In this document: positions 1-9,443 of the stretch, one piece after another | Layout of the letters: the number at the start of each line of letters is the position of its first letter | Position numbering within the stretch: position 1 is the first letter of the stretch | NCBI RefSeq assembly: GCF_904846215.1 | Contig: NZ_CAJGZK010000002.1 | Location: forward strand, 124,001 to 188,000 | DNA from: Psychrobacter glacincola | Lineage (GTDB): Bacteria > Pseudomonadota > Gammaproteobacteria > Pseudomonadales > Moraxellaceae | DNA length: 64,000 nucleotides | Direction of reading: 5' to 3' | Position numbers and translations under genes: made by a program | The notes under the pieces: generated by a model | The model's input: only the letters and a program-made list of their open reading frames with translations | What the model was told of the DNA's origin: nothing | Database searches by the model: none

Positions 1-241
1 AATGACGGTTCTCTTGTTATGACACTTGAATAAAAGAAATTGGAATATAGAAAAGCAAAATTTAATTCACTAAAACATTTGATTCACTAAAACACAGTAG
101 GCTAAATATAGGGTGTCGCTATTTTATCAGTTATCCAACCGATAAAATAGCGCCATGACTTGATTGACTCGACGTTCTATCTTATCAATACCCCGTTCAC
201 CTACTTAGCTGATCTAATTGGCGGAAAGCAACTGTCGAAAA
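1..241. other. Intergenic region downstream of mfd with a hairpin
   Basis: No gene is visible here. A 12-bp perfect inverted repeat lies at 117-128 and 141-152 (CGCTATTTTATC and its complement, 12-nt loop). It follows the end of mfd on the minus strand but has no T-run, so it is at best a weak terminator. A 13-bp direct repeat, ATTCACTAAAACA, occurs twice just upstream at about 64-94. The left edge of the window cuts this spacer. Confidence 0.5.
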
Positions 242-3200
242 TTAAGCCGACTCCGCCACCCTGTGCTCGCTAAAATAGCGTAATAGCTCTTGAATGACTG
301 TCACACGCTGCTGCGACGTTGCCAGTTTATCGCCATCTTGATAACGAATGCCAGAGGCGCCATTCATACGGTAACGCTGCCCATTCGATTGAATTAGCTT
401 AATAATCGCTAAAGCATCAACAGGCGTATCTGGTGCAAACTCTAACGTCATACTATTACTATTGGCATCAATTTTATTAATTTTCAGCGGTTCAGCTTGT
501 ATACGCAGCCCATGAATGGCAAATAACTGCTTGGTCTGGTCTGGCAAGATACCAAAACGATCAATCATTTCAGTTCGAATATCAGTCAGTGCCTCTTTAT
601 CATCTGCATTCCCAATACGCTTATAGAATAATAAACGCTGATGTACGTCGTGTAGATATTCTTCTGGTATCAATGCCGAGCTGTGCAGATTAATCTCACT
701 GGTCAGCGACAATGGCGTACTTAAATCAGGCTCTTTACCGGCTTTAATCGCTTTTGTCGCCCGCTCGAGCATATCCATATATAAGCTAAAGCCTATCGCT
801 TGCATATTACCGCTTTGCTGCTTACCGAGTATCTCACCAGCACCGCGAATCTCTAAGTCTTCACTTGCCAGCATAAAGCCTGCACCCAGCGTATTAGCAC
901 GTTCAATCGCATGCAATCGGCGCTTGGCATCACCTTTAAGCCCTTTAATAGACGGTACCAGCAGATAACAATAGGCTTGGTGATGACTACGACCAACGCG
1001 ACCCCGCAGCTGATGTAGCTGTGCCAAACCGAACTTATCAGCGCGCTCAATAATAATGGTATTGGCATTGGGTACATCGATACCCGTTTCGATAATGGTC
1101 GAACATATCAGCACGTTGAATTTTTTATGATAAAACTGCTGCATCACTTGTTCAAGTTGCCGCTCTTGCATTTGCCCATGAGCGACTCCCACTCGCGCCT
1201 CAGGCACGAGCTCACGGATGGTCTCTGCCATACGCTCGATACTGGCCACATCATTATGTAATAGATAGACCTGACCACCGCGTAGTAACTCACGCAAGAT
1301 AGCTTCTTTCATCAATGCTTCTGTCTTTTGCATGACAAAGGTTTTAATCGCAAGGCGACGAGCTGGAGGTGTGGCAATAATAGACATATCACGCATGCCA
1401 GATAACGCCATATTAAGCGTTCTAGGGATGGGTGTCGCTGTCATCGACATACTATCGACATCGGTCTGAATCGCCTTGATACGCTCTTTATGACGTACGC
1501 CAAAGCGATGTTCCTCATCGACAATCATTAACCCTAAATTGGAAAACTTCACATCTGGTTGCAATAGCTTATGAGTACCGATAACGATATCCACTTTACC
1601 AGCCGCAAGGTCTGTTAGAACCGTTTCTTGATGCTTTTTGCCGCCAAAGCGCGACAAGGTTTCAACACGCACCGGCCAATCAGCAAATCTATCACGGAAA
1701 TTATCCTCATGCTGACCTGCTAGCAAGGTTGTCGGTACCAATACCGCCACTTGGTAGCCAGCACTAACCGCGATAAACGCAGCTCGCATGGCCACTTCGG
1801 TTTTACCAAAACCCACATCGCCGCAGATAAGTCGATCCATGGGCTGATTTTGGCGCATGTCTTCCATAACTGCGTGGATAGCATTGGCTTGGTCAGGGGT
1901 TTCTTCAAAAGCAAATTGGCTCGCAAACAGCTCATATTGCGAGATGTCTATTTTGAAATGAATACCAACTTTGGCTTCACGCCGCGCTTGTATATTCAGC
2001 AGCTCAGCAGCAACATCGTGGATTTGCTCCAGCGCTTTTTGCTTGGCTTTATCCCATTTGCCGCTACCAATTTTGTGCAATGGTGCGAGTGCTGGGTCGC
2101 CACCACTATAACGGTTAATCATTTGCAGATTGGCGACCGGCACATAAATACTGGCATCATCGGCATATTTCAGATGAATAAACTCTTGCTCACCGTCGCC
2201 CACATCTAACGTAATTAGACCATTATAACGACCTATACCATGCTCGATATGAACCACTGGACTGCCTTCGGTTATTTCGGTGACGCTTTTAACCAAGAAC
2301 TCTTCTGACACACCGCTTTGACGACGACGGCGTGTTTGCAGAACTTGTCGACCAAATAATTGTGTCTCGCTAATCAGCACCAAACGCTCAGGCACATAAA
2401 CGCCACGTTCAATGGGCGCAACGGTTAAACCGACCTGTGGCAACTTATTATTTTTAATATCCTTTGTCTTATCGGCTGCTAAAAATGCTTCAAAGCTATC
2501 ATAGGCTTTGATGTCGATTTTACCTTTAAACAGCTCAATAAGAATCTCACGGCGACCTGCTGTTTCAGCAACCACCAATACCGGCGTCGCCGTTTGCGCT
2601 TGTAGCTCTAAAAACGCTAGCAGCTCAGTTAAAGGTTCTGATTTTTGATGATTGACAGCTAATTGCGGCGGTGCTTGCGCACTTAACGTCACCAAGCCTT
2701 GTTGTTTATTCTCAAAAAAATCTAATGGTATTTGTGCAGTTGACTGTAATTGACTCTCCAATACTGACTCTTCAATTGCAGATCCCTCATTCATTGTCGC
2801 TAACTCATTACGCGCACTCAAGATAACGCGTGGATAATGATTGAGATGCTCGTTAAGGGTATTTGACAACAAATACAGCAGCTCAGGGGCGACGATAGGC
2901 TTATCAATATCGTGACGACGCTCTTCATAGCGGCGCTGGATTTGCGACCAATAATCCGCCTGTTTTTCGTTAATTAGCTCATCGGTGATAAATAGCGTAT
3001 CGCTTGGCAGATAAGCAAATAAACTACTTTCCACCGTCCAGTCTTTTAAATCAAAAAACAGGGGCTGATAATATTCAAGTCCGCTACTAGCGATACCTGC
3101 CATCACATCTTTATGCAACTCGAACTTACGGCTACTGCTATTGGGGAACATGGCAGCAAAATTTATGCGGAAGGTCTCGCGCCCTTCATCAAGTGGAAAC

Positions 3201-3973
3201 TCTTTTGCCGGTAGTATTTGGAATTGCTGAATAGGCTTTGAGATATCTGGCAATTTATGCAGTAGCGACAACGACTCTTTGCCCATACTGCTATCGTTAC
3301 CACTCATCATTGACTTTAAATCATCAACGGTCAATGTCCGCTGGGTCTGCGGGTTAAAGAAGCGAATCGTTTCAATCTCGTCATCGAATAAATCCAGACG
3401 CAGCGGGAATGGCTGACCCATGGCAAAGATATCAATGATACTGCCACGTACCGCAAATTCACCCGGCTCAAAAACGTTATCTACCGCTCGATAACCTGCT
3501 TTTGCGAGCAGAGAACGCTGAGTATTGATATCAAATTGATCGCCAACACTTAAATCAAAATGCTGTCCAATTAACCAGCTTGGCGGTGCGACGCGGTGCA
3601 TTAATGCCTGCACAGATATCAATAGCACGCCTGACGTTGGCATATCGGTTAATAAATTGATACGCTCGCTGACAATATCTTGATGCGGTGACAGCTCATC
3701 ATAGGTCAGCGTCTCCCAATCAGGAAATACATGAGCATCCACACCGCAAAACGCCAGTTCTGTCTCTATTTGGTTCAGCTGATTTTGGTCACGTGTCACT
3801 ACGACTTTTAGACGCTCGGTAACATTCCATATAGGTGCTTGCACTAAACTTGCCAGCCATAAGCTGCTGACCGCACCATGTACAGGTGCAAGCCAGCGGC
3901 GCTGGGCATTCTGGATAGGGAATAACTGCTGATTAATCGGGGCAAAGGCGTCAGTTAAAGCAGTGATAGACAT
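242..3973 (-). CDS. mfd: Transcription-repair coupling factor Mfd
   Basis: Mfd is a cytoplasmic DNA translocase that removes RNA polymerase stalled at lesions and recruits UvrA. The protein is about 1243 residues, near the family size (E. coli 1148, slightly longer here). A UvrB-like N-terminal part carries the segment WETLTYDELSPHQDI. It is followed by a CarD-like RNA-polymerase-interacting domain at about 560-640 (EGSPVVHIEHGIGRY). The helicase core has Walker A GFGKTE at about 717-725 and DEEH at about 817, then the TRG-type motor end and the C-terminal TRCF domain. The longest frame begins with TTG at 3988; I chose the ATG at 3973 because no ribosome site supports the TTG. The ATG also lacks a clear Shine-Dalgarno, so the start is uncertain by five codons. 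Identity is secure. Confidence 0.97.
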   Translation of the reverse strand: MSITALTDAFAPINQQLFPIQNAQRRWLAPVHGAVSSLWLASLVQAPIWNVTERLKVVVTRDQNQLNQIETELAFCGVDAHVFPDWETLTYDELSPHQDIVSERINLLTDMPTSGVLLISVQALMHRVAPPSWLIGQHFDLSVGDQFDINTQRSLLAKAGYRAVDNVFEPGEFAVRGSIIDIFAMGQPFPLRLDLFDDEIETIRFFNPQTQRTLTVDDLKSMMSGNDSSMGKESLSLLHKLPDISKPIQQFQILPAKEFPLDEGRETFRINFAAMFPNSSSRKFELHKDVMAGIASSGLEYYQPLFFDLKDWTVESSLFAYLPSDTLFITDELINEKQADYWSQIQRRYEERRHDIDKPIVAPELLYLLSNTLNEHLNHYPRVILSARNELATMNEGSAIEESVLESQLQSTAQIPLDFFENKQQGLVTLSAQAPPQLAVNHQKSEPLTELLAFLELQAQTATPVLVVAETAGRREILIELFKGKIDIKAYDSFEAFLAADKTKDIKNNKLPQVGLTVAPIERGVYVPERLVLISETQLFGRQVLQTRRRRQSGVSEEFLVKSVTEITEGSPVVHIEHGIGRYNGLITLDVGDGEQEFIHLKYADDASIYVPVANLQMINRYSGGDPALAPLHKIGSGKWDKAKQKALEQIHDVAAELLNIQARREAKVGIHFKIDISQYELFASQFAFEETPDQANAIHAVMEDMRQNQPMDRLICGDVGFGKTEVAMRAAFIAVSAGYQVAVLVPTTLLAGQHEDNFRDRFADWPVRVETLSRFGGKKHQETVLTDLAAGKVDIVIGTHKLLQPDVKFSNLGLMIVDEEHRFGVRHKERIKAIQTDVDSMSMTATPIPRTLNMALSGMRDMSIIATPPARRLAIKTFVMQKTEALMKEAILRELLRGGQVYLLHNDVASIERMAETIRELVPEARVGVAHGQMQERQLEQVMQQFYHKKFNVLICSTIIETGIDVPNANTIIIERADKFGLAQLHQLRGRVGRSHHQAYCYLLVPSIKGLKGDAKRRLHAIERANTLGAGFMLASEDLEIRGAGEILGKQQSGNMQAIGFSLYMDMLERATKAIKAGKEPDLSTPLSLTSEINLHSSALIPEEYLHDVHQRLLFYKRIGNADDKEALTDIRTEMIDRFGILPDQTKQLFAIHGLRIQAEPLKINKIDANSNSMTLEFAPDTPVDALAIIKLIQSNGQRYRMNGASGIRYQDGDKLATSQQRVTVIQELLRYFSEHRVAESA

Positions 3974-4095
3974 AGAGGATAGGATCAAAGTTATGGGTCA
4001 GAAAGCTATTATACGAATATTTGCGCAATTACCAAAATTTATGCCGTAACGGTTTGTCACATAGCATTATTATAGAAAATGCAAAGAGCCATATA

Positions 4096-4229
4096 TAGTT
4101 AAAATATCTCAAAAACGCCACAGTGCTGCTGGTATAAATTTTTTGCAGCCTCTGTCTGCGTAAGCACAGCAAGCAAGAAAAATGAATATCAGCAGTACTT
4201 GATGTATCGATATGACTTTTCCCTGACTA
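4096..4229 (+). mobile_element. MITE-like element copy 1 (134 bp)
   Basis: This is one of eight copies of a non-coding element in the window. It begins TAGTTAAAATATC, ends CCCTGACTA, and is flanked by TA on both sides (4094-4095, 4230-4231). Internally, arm GTGCTGCTGGTAT pairs with ATATCAGCAGTAC to form a long hairpin around a conserved core (GCAGCCTCTGTCTGCG and CACAGCAAGCAAG). It lies between the rraA terminator and mfd. It has no coding capacity. Confidence 0.85.
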
Positions 4230-4271
4230 TACTTTATAAAATAAAGATTTAATGCTAAAAACAGCGCTGAT

Positions 4272-4313
4272 AAACGCAAAAACCTCGGCTAATAAGCTGA
4301 GGTTTTTGCGTTT
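4272..4313 (-). terminator. Terminator of rraA
   Basis: A 19-bp inverted repeat (18 of 19 paired) at 4272-4290 and 4295-4313 contains AAAAACCTC/GAGGTTTTT and has a 4-nt loop. It lies 19 bp past the rraA stop on the minus strand. A/T runs on both arms make it potentially bidirectional. Confidence 0.8.
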
Positions 4314-4331
4314 TTATTCATTGAACGGGTT

Positions 4332-4865
4332 TTAAATTAACGGTTTATCACTAGCGATAATACCGTTATTATCTGCGTAAACAAACATACCAGAATTTAG
4401 CGTTAAATCACCAAAGCTGATTTCGATATCCGTTTGACCTTCATCACGGCGATTTGATTTGCGCGGAATACAACCAAGCGCCATGACGCCAAGCGCCATC
4501 TGTGCCATATCATCGACATCACGCACGCAGCCATAAACTATAACCCCTGCCCAGCCATTATCAATCGCTGACTGTGCAATCATGTCGCCTAATAGCGCAC
4601 AACGCATAGAGCCACCACCGTCAACGACCAACACCTTGCCATGACCGTTTTTGTCTTTACCATCACTGTTTAGCAGTGATTTGACCCGGCTATTATCTTC
4701 AAAACATTTAACGGTCACAATCTCACCGCAAAATCTGTCTTTGCCGCCAAAACTATAAAACGACTTACCTTCGATATTAGGCAAACACACCTGTGATTCA
4801 GGACGGGCATCCAATAAATCGCAGGTTACAAAATTTTCTGTAGTCATCATTGCTGATTCTGGCAT
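4332..4865 (-). CDS. rraA: RraA-family protein (regulator of RNase E activity)
   Basis: The 177-residue protein has the RraA fold signature: VLVVDGGGSMRCALLGD, then GWAGVIVYGCVRDVD with the G...RD motif at about 112-115, then LGCIPRKS. In E. coli RraA binds RNase E and inhibits it. Related members of the fold are HMG/CHA aldolases, which use the same RD motif for metal-dependent catalysis, so an enzymatic role cannot be excluded from sequence. Length fits (E. coli 161; about 16 extra residues, mostly at the N-terminus). The start is supported by AAGGAG seven bases before the ATG. A strong terminator follows, so it is probably monocistronic. Confidence 0.88.
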   Translation of the reverse strand: MPESAMMTTENFVTCDLLDARPESQVCLPNIEGKSFYSFGGKDRFCGEIVTVKCFEDNSRVKSLLNSDGKDKNGHGKVLVVDGGGSMRCALLGDMIAQSAIDNGWAGVIVYGCVRDVDDMAQMALGVMALGCIPRKSNRRDEGQTDIEISFGDLTLNSGMFVYADNNGIIASDKPLI

Positions 4866-4977
4866 GGTAAGACTCCTTGTCTGTTATGGTCAAATTATTT
4901 TTATTTCTTACATTCAATTATTACTCAGGCTATTTGGCGTACTTATAAATAACGTGAAATTTTATTTGATTGATAGC

Positions 4978-5679
4978 TTAATTTTTTACGCGAGTCATCG
5001 CAAGCATCTGTTTATTGTCGATAATCTCAGTGCTGTTAATGACTGATTCAGTGCGATATTTGCTGCGGTGGTAGATATCATGGGCGCTCATCGCCATGGC
5101 ACTAGCGACACGCTTGGCTGAAATAGGATGTAAGGATAGCGACTCAGACACCAATGGCGAGATAAGCTGAAAGGCTTTTTGTCCCAAACTTTCAAGCGGG
5201 CGACCCTTATGTTTACCAAGTAGTAATGACGGACGGAAAATAACCAATTGGGCAAATCCCAATGCCATTATCGACTCTTCAGTTTCAGCCTTTACCCGAT
5301 TATATAAAAAGCGACTGTTGATATCCGCATTCATTGAGGACAATAAAAAGAAGTTTTCAACCCCTTTATCTTGGCACAGTTTGGCAAAACCGACATTATA
5401 ATCATGGTCAATCTTACGAAAAGCTTCATCACTACCCGCTTGTTTTTTGGTGGTACCAAGGCAACTAAAGGCATCCGTTTTTCGATCAGCGCCAATGCTT
5501 GCAAAGATTTCGGCTAAGTTGTCAAAATCATTCACCTGATAAAAACGCATGCTGGCATTAATGTAGCGAGGAGGACGCCGTGCGATCACAATCAATGTGT
5601 CATAAATCTCACTAAGCTGCTTTACAAGATGTTGCCCGACCAACCCTGTGGCACCTATTACCATTGCTTTTCGCTGCAT
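4978..5679 (-). CDS. NAD(P)-binding Rossmann-fold protein (atypical SDR, TIP30/YbjT-like)
   Basis: The 233-residue protein has an N-terminal dinucleotide-binding loop, GATGLVGQ, at 9-16. It continues as an atypical short-chain dehydrogenase of the HIM/TIP30 type, with SCLGTTKKQAGS, a YNVGFAKL helix and FFLLSSMNADINS, followed by YNRVKAETEE where the catalytic Tyr-x3-Lys would lie. Such proteins are often annotated as NAD-dependent epimerase or nucleoside-diphosphate-sugar epimerase, but the substrate cannot be told from sequence. The gene is oriented with rraA and ends 112 bp before it. An AGGAT lies unusually close to the start ATG. Confidence 0.8.
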   Translation of the reverse strand: MQRKAMVIGATGLVGQHLVKQLSEIYDTLIVIARRPPRYINASMRFYQVNDFDNLAEIFASIGADRKTDAFSCLGTTKKQAGSDEAFRKIDHDYNVGFAKLCQDKGVENFFLLSSMNADINSRFLYNRVKAETEESIMALGFAQLVIFRPSLLLGKHKGRPLESLGQKAFQLISPLVSESLSLHPISAKRVASAMAMSAHDIYHRSKYRTESVINSTEIIDNKQMLAMTRVKN

Positions 5680-6207
5680 ATCCTATCCATTTATAGAGTG
5701 TTGAAATACTTATGATCGTCAAAAATGTGACTTTTAAAAGCCCTTCGGTGACGCTTACCACTGTAGTATCATACCTAAATTAATCAATCATCGAGGCTAT
5801 TATGCATGATTTATTGTAAGAGATTTTATCAGCAAGCGGTTTTATTCAGCTCATACGCTCGTTTAGACTCAAATACTGACTCAATATTATGATAAATAGC
5901 TGTATAAACCTCTATTAAAGGCATAAAATCCCGCTCATCCATGTAATGCCATAACTTCTTTAAGCAATAATCATCAAACTTATTGTTCTAAGGGCGATAA
6001 TTTGCTAAGATAACCGGCTTTACACGTCAACACTGTTTAATTATTCCAAACAGTTCTGGCGCTTGCGATGATTTATTACTATTAGATACTCTAATTGTAG
6101 ACATCGACATCATGTTTGGCGAGACGGCTGCTCGTTACCGATGATGGTTAAACCCTTTGTTGTTATTCACATTCATATTTTCATCTGTCTTTATCAAGGA
6201 GATTCGC
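5680..6207. other. Spacer upstream of rpsT with a possible gene remnant
   Basis: This 528-bp spacer lies between two divergent genes. It must hold the rpsT promoter; TTGCGA near 6064 with GATACT 16 bases on is a weak candidate only. The one coding-like stretch, on the minus strand at 5829-5942, is listed separately. I see no tRNA and no strong hairpin. Confidence 0.5.
5829..5942 (-). pseudogene. Possible truncated coding remnant (37 codons)
   Basis: A short minus-strand frame reads MDERDFMPLIEVYTAI and continues to a TGA, ending AYELNKTAC. The frame stays open upstream (YCLKKLWHY) to a TAG near 5984. The composition looks like real protein rather than random AT-rich translation. There is no ribosome site, and I do not recognise the family. 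It may be the tail of a decayed gene, a very small gene, or chance. Confidence 0.25.
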
Positions 6208-6474
6208 GTGGCTAATACTGCACAAGCTCGTAAACGCGCCCGTCAAAACACCAAACGTCGTCAGAACTCTGCGTCACAACGCTCTATGGTTCGTACTTAT
6301 TTGAAACGTGTTGACGCGGCTATCGCTGCTAAAGATTATGACGCGGCTACCGAAGCTTACAAAAAAGCGGTACCGGTTCTTGATCGTATGGCTGACAAAG
6401 GTATTCTTCATAAGAATAAAGCTGCTCGTCGTAAGAGCCGCCTAAACAAAACCATCAAAGGCTTACTAGCTTAA
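6208..6474 (+). CDS. rpsT: 30S ribosomal protein S20
   Basis: S20 is a primary binder of 16S rRNA in the small subunit. The protein is 88 residues, starting ANTAQARKRARQ after the initiator, with the usual Lys/Arg-rich helices (NTKRRQNSASQRS, NKAARRKSRLNK). The frame can be extended upstream to 6157, but S20 proteins begin at this point. The GTG at 6208 is preceded by AAGGA with a 7-base gap. GTG as start is notable because weak initiation codons are known for S20 (UUG in E. coli), where they matter for autoregulation. A strong terminator follows. Confidence 0.96.
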   Translation: MANTAQARKRARQNTKRRQNSASQRSMVRTYLKRVDAAIAAKDYDAATEAYKKAVPVLDRMADKGILHKNKAARRKSRLNKTIKGLLA

Positions 6475-6523
6475 GATTGGTTACGTTTAGACCGTATGAT
6501 GCTTTGATAGCATCATAACTAAA

Positions 6524-6562
6524 ACCTTGCCACTGGTTCTAATACTGAGGCAAGGTTTTTTT
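6524..6562 (+). terminator. Terminator of rpsT
   Basis: Stem ACCTTGCC at 6524-6531 pairs with GGCAAGGT at 6549-6556 and is followed by a run of T to 6562. It lies 50 bp after the rpsT stop. Confidence 0.85.
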
Positions 6563-6596
6563 ATGCCTACTCAAAAAGTTAGCAACTGAATAAATA

Positions 6597-6730
6597 TAGT
6601 CAGGGAAAAGTAATATCGATACATCAAGTACTGCTGATATTCATTTTTCTTGCTTGCTGTGCCTATGCAGACAGAGGCTGCAAAAAACTTATACCAGCAG
6701 CACTGTAGCGTTTTTGAGATATTTTAACTA
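6597..6730 (-). mobile_element. MITE-like element copy 2 (134 bp)
   Basis: This copy is in reverse orientation: it begins TAGTCAGGGAAAAGTAATATC, ends TTTTAACTA, and is flanked by TA (6595-6596, 6731-6732). The hairpin arms are GTACTGCTGATAT and ATACCAGCAGCAC. It sits between the convergent genes rpsT and the histidine phosphatase, ending only 6 bp from the phosphatase stop codon. Confidence 0.85.
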
Positions 6731-6736
6731 TAGCGC

Positions 6737-7573
6737 TTACGTCCATTTTACTTCTGGTGGCAATAGCAGTTTGTTAGGATGAAAGCCAGCAGCAAGGTAA
6801 CCTTCAAGCAAATTCTGAATCGGACGCACATAGACTTTACCGCGCCAGACAAAATACGCACTTGCTTGCTCGAATGGCTTGTCATCAAACCACAAAAATA
6901 CCCCTTCCATCATCTTTGGCCAGTCGTTCCAATCAATCTCAACAACATCAAACATCACCGCTAAAAATGCAGATAACAAAGTATCATGGCTGACAGCGAG
7001 CATCAGATGCCCGTGCTGTGGCTGATTTTGATAAAAGAGCGATAGAATATCGAGACCACCCTGATAAGCATTTTTGGTACCTTCAAGATTGCCTTGCAAG
7101 AATCGATTGATAAAATTAAGAACACCAATCTCTTTAAAGATGGGATTTGCAATATCAGGTTCAGTAACCAAGCTACCAGGTTCAACCAGTAATGACTGAT
7201 GTACGATATCACGCCGTAGTCCCGCACCTTCTTGCATCAGCTGCGCCGTATCAAGACAGCGGCCAATCGGGCTCGAGATACTATCGACATCGAGCGAATA
7301 CGGCAGATGACCTGCCAACCAACGACCCCAAGATTTTGCCAATATGCGCCCTTTGGGTGTCAATGGCAGCTGATAACTGGCAAAGCCATTACCATCAGAG
7401 CGCTCACGCAGGGAATGTCTGGTAAATAAAATCAACCGCTTACCTTCAGGTAACAAGCTGACCGAAGAAATCATGCTATCAGGGAGGTGTGAGGGCGCGG
7501 GTGCACTTGGATTATGACTCGCAAGCTTCTCAGCGGCTAGGCTCGATGTGGTGTTATTAGGAAGTTTACTCAT
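6737..7573 (-). CDS. Histidine phosphatase family protein
   Basis: This is a member of the phosphoglycerate-mutase-like (histidine phosphatase) superfamily, 278 residues from the ATG at 7573; a GTG one codon upstream is also possible. The catalytic motif is LFTRHSLRER with His at about 53, where RHS replaces the classical RHG. The second catalytic His is in AVSHDTLL at about 193. SSPIGRCLDTAQ matches the usual SPxxRxxxTA motif. The first 40 residues are Ser/Pro/Asn-rich without a clear signal peptide. The C-terminus (AYFVWRGKVYVRP) is not familiar. The substrate is unknown. No good ribosome site is visible. Confidence 0.82.
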   Translation of the reverse strand: MSKLPNNTTSSLAAEKLASHNPSAPAPSHLPDSMISSVSLLPEGKRLILFTRHSLRERSDGNGFASYQLPLTPKGRILAKSWGRWLAGHLPYSLDVDSISSPIGRCLDTAQLMQEGAGLRRDIVHQSLLVEPGSLVTEPDIANPIFKEIGVLNFINRFLQGNLEGTKNAYQGGLDILSLFYQNQPQHGHLMLAVSHDTLLSAFLAVMFDVVEIDWNDWPKMMEGVFLWFDDKPFEQASAYFVWRGKVYVRPIQNLLEGYLAAGFHPNKLLLPPEVKWT

Positions 7574-7738
7574 CACACAAGCCTAGCAGATTTTTTGACA
7601 GGAATGAACCAAATATAAGTCCGATTGCAATATAATCTCAAACAAATATACTGAGAGCAGACCCATTGATTTCAACATCACTAAAATACTATGACACGCT
7701 GACCTTGTAAAATAAAGACTCACATTTATTACGCGAAA

Positions 7739-8551
7739 CTAGCCGATATCAATCACTCTATCCCATGCAAACGCTAAGGCCGTACTACTGACCTCATTTG
7801 GATAGGCACGCGGATTGACGATGACACGCGTCTTATGAATGGGGTAATCAAATGCCTCGTGCGTATGTCCATGTACCCAAAGCGTTGGTGCCCAGTCCTC
7901 ATACATCCATTTGGATAAATCACTCACAAATGCAGCATTGCTCGGCAAATTGGCATATTTCTCAGACACTGATAATGGGCTGATACTATGATGACTCATA
8001 ACCACGGTTTTTTTGCCCAATGCTTTTGCGTTGATTAATGCTTGCTTGAGCCATTGGCGCTGCTTAGCATGGATCTGCATTGATATCTCAGGTGAAAACA
8101 GCTCGCCACCGGCATATATCTGTTTATAGTCACGCATAAAGCGCAGCGCCGCCGCCATAGTGTCTTCGTTGGCTTGATATTGATAATCTGTCCAAAGCGT
8201 ACAGCCTAAGATGCGCAATCCTCCAATATCAATATGCTGGCACTGCAAGACTCGAACGCCCTGCTTTGCTTCACCATCATAATTGTCCCAAGTCGCCAGC
8301 TTTTTATCAAAATGCAGCACGTCTTCATTGAAGTACTCGTGATTGCCAGCAATCGTGATTATAGGGACTTGTAAGCGCGCTGCTTGCTCTTGTAGCCATG
8401 GCATACCACTATCACTATTTGCCGTATCTCCCGCCACTAGAACGATGTCTGCGTCGGTTTTAGGGATATGCCCTATCGGATGGGATTGACGAACATAACT
8501 GTCAATATGTAAGTCACTCAAAATCTGTAATTTCATAGCGGTCAATATCAT
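7739..8551 (-). CDS. Metallophosphoesterase (calcineurin-like)
   Basis: The 270-residue protein carries the full calcineurin-type metal-binding set in order: SDLHID (Asp13, His15), AGDTANSD, AGNHEYF, VMSHHS and VHGHTHEA. It is expected to be a two-metal phosphodiesterase or phosphatase; the target is not predictable. A second in-frame ATG at 8536 (MKLQILSDL) fits the family better, since most members start immediately before the first metal motif. Neither start has a clear ribosome site. The gene is followed by the phosphatase gene on the same strand after 165 bp. Confidence 0.85.
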   Translation of the reverse strand: MILTAMKLQILSDLHIDSYVRQSHPIGHIPKTDADIVLVAGDTANSDSGMPWLQEQAARLQVPIITIAGNHEYFNEDVLHFDKKLATWDNYDGEAKQGVRVLQCQHIDIGGLRILGCTLWTDYQYQANEDTMAAALRFMRDYKQIYAGGELFSPEISMQIHAKQRQWLKQALINAKALGKKTVVMSHHSISPLSVSEKYANLPSNAAFVSDLSKWMYEDWAPTLWVHGHTHEAFDYPIHKTRVIVNPRAYPNEVSSTALAFAWDRVIDIG

Positions 8552-8588
8552 TAAATAAACATAAATAGTTTAGCACCTTTTCAGCTAT

Positions 8589-8639
8589 CGACAAAAAGTA
8601 AAAAGACAGCGGATCAGGCTGTCTTTTTACTTTTTGTCG
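8589..8639 (-). terminator. Terminator of pyrF: 22-bp perfect hairpin
   Basis: The arms at 8589-8610 and 8618-8639 are exactly complementary over 22 bp, with a 7-nt loop (GGATCAG). The stem contains ACTTTTTGTCG and GACAGC segments, so the T-rich arm itself acts as U-tract on either strand. It lies 31 bp beyond the pyrF stop and 37 bp before the start of the downstream phosphoesterase gene, isolating the two. Confidence 0.82.
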
Positions 8640-8669
8640 TAAGTGTCTATTTAATATCTAACTTAAAAG

Positions 8670-9368
8670 TTAGAGGCTTTGAAGTATCAACTGCAATTTA
8701 GCGCTAGGATCTGCTGCTTGGGTAATTGAGCGCCCAATCACCAGATAATCAGAGCCATCATTTAATGCCTGTTTTGGCGTACAAATACGCTTTTGATCAT
8801 CAGCATTATCATCTAGCAGACGAATACCAGGCGTAATCAGTTTAAAGTCTTGACCACATAATGCCTTTAATGTCTTTGCTTCTTGAGCTGAGCATACCAC
8901 GCCATCAAGACCGGCTTGCTTGGTTAATTGTGCTAAGCGGCTCACTTGTGCGTCTAGACCGTCGGTGATACCCGTTCGCATGAGTGCTTCATTGTCCATA
9001 GACGTTAAGACAGTCACTGCAATTAGTAGCGTGTCAAAATCCCTATCTAGTAGGCGCTGTTTTGCCAATGACATAGCCTCTAGTCCTGCACTGGCATGGA
9101 CGTTGACCATCCATACCCCAAGCTCAGCCGCTGCCAATACTGCTTGCGCGGTGGTATTCGGAATATCATGAAACTTAAGGTCTAAAAAAACCTCAAATTG
9201 GCGCTGGTGTAGCGCTTTGACTATCTCAGGACCACAGCGAGTATACAGCTCTTTACCTACTTTCAATCGGCATAACGCCGGATCTAATTGGTCAGCTAAC
9301 GCAAGAGAGGCATCCTTTGTCATATTGTCTAATGCAACGATGACAGGAGAATTGATTGCGTTGTTCAT
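8670..9368 (-). CDS. pyrF: Orotidine 5'-phosphate decarboxylase
   Basis: PyrF catalyses the last step of UMP synthesis, decarboxylating OMP. The 232-residue length is typical. The catalytic D-x-K-x2-D motif is in [12 protein letters not shown] with Asp63, Lys65 and Asp68. The phosphate-binding end is seen in LITPGIRLL and [10 protein letters not shown]. The start is supported by GAGG seven bases upstream. It follows lapA by about 75 bp on the same strand, matching the rpsA-ihfB-lapA-pyrF order known in Moraxellaceae and pseudomonads. Confidence 0.96.
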   Translation of the reverse strand: MNNAINSPVIVALDNMTKDASLALADQLDPALCRLKVGKELYTRCGPEIVKALHQRQFEVFLDLKFHDIPNTTAQAVLAAAELGVWMVNVHASAGLEAMSLAKQRLLDRDFDTLLIAVTVLTSMDNEALMRTGITDGLDAQVSRLAQLTKQAGLDGVVCSAQEAKTLKALCGQDFKLITPGIRLLDDNADDQKRICTPKQALNDGSDYLVIGRSITQAADPSAKLQLILQSL

Positions 9369-9443
9369 TGTTATGCCTCTTTATATCAGGTTCATCAAAT
9401 TATCATGTACAGAATAAGCAGTAAAAACGCATCCTATTCATCA

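Noticed and set aside
1751..2209. 152-codon frame on the plus strand inside mfd
   Set aside because: Antisense shadow of a conserved gene; no independent signals.
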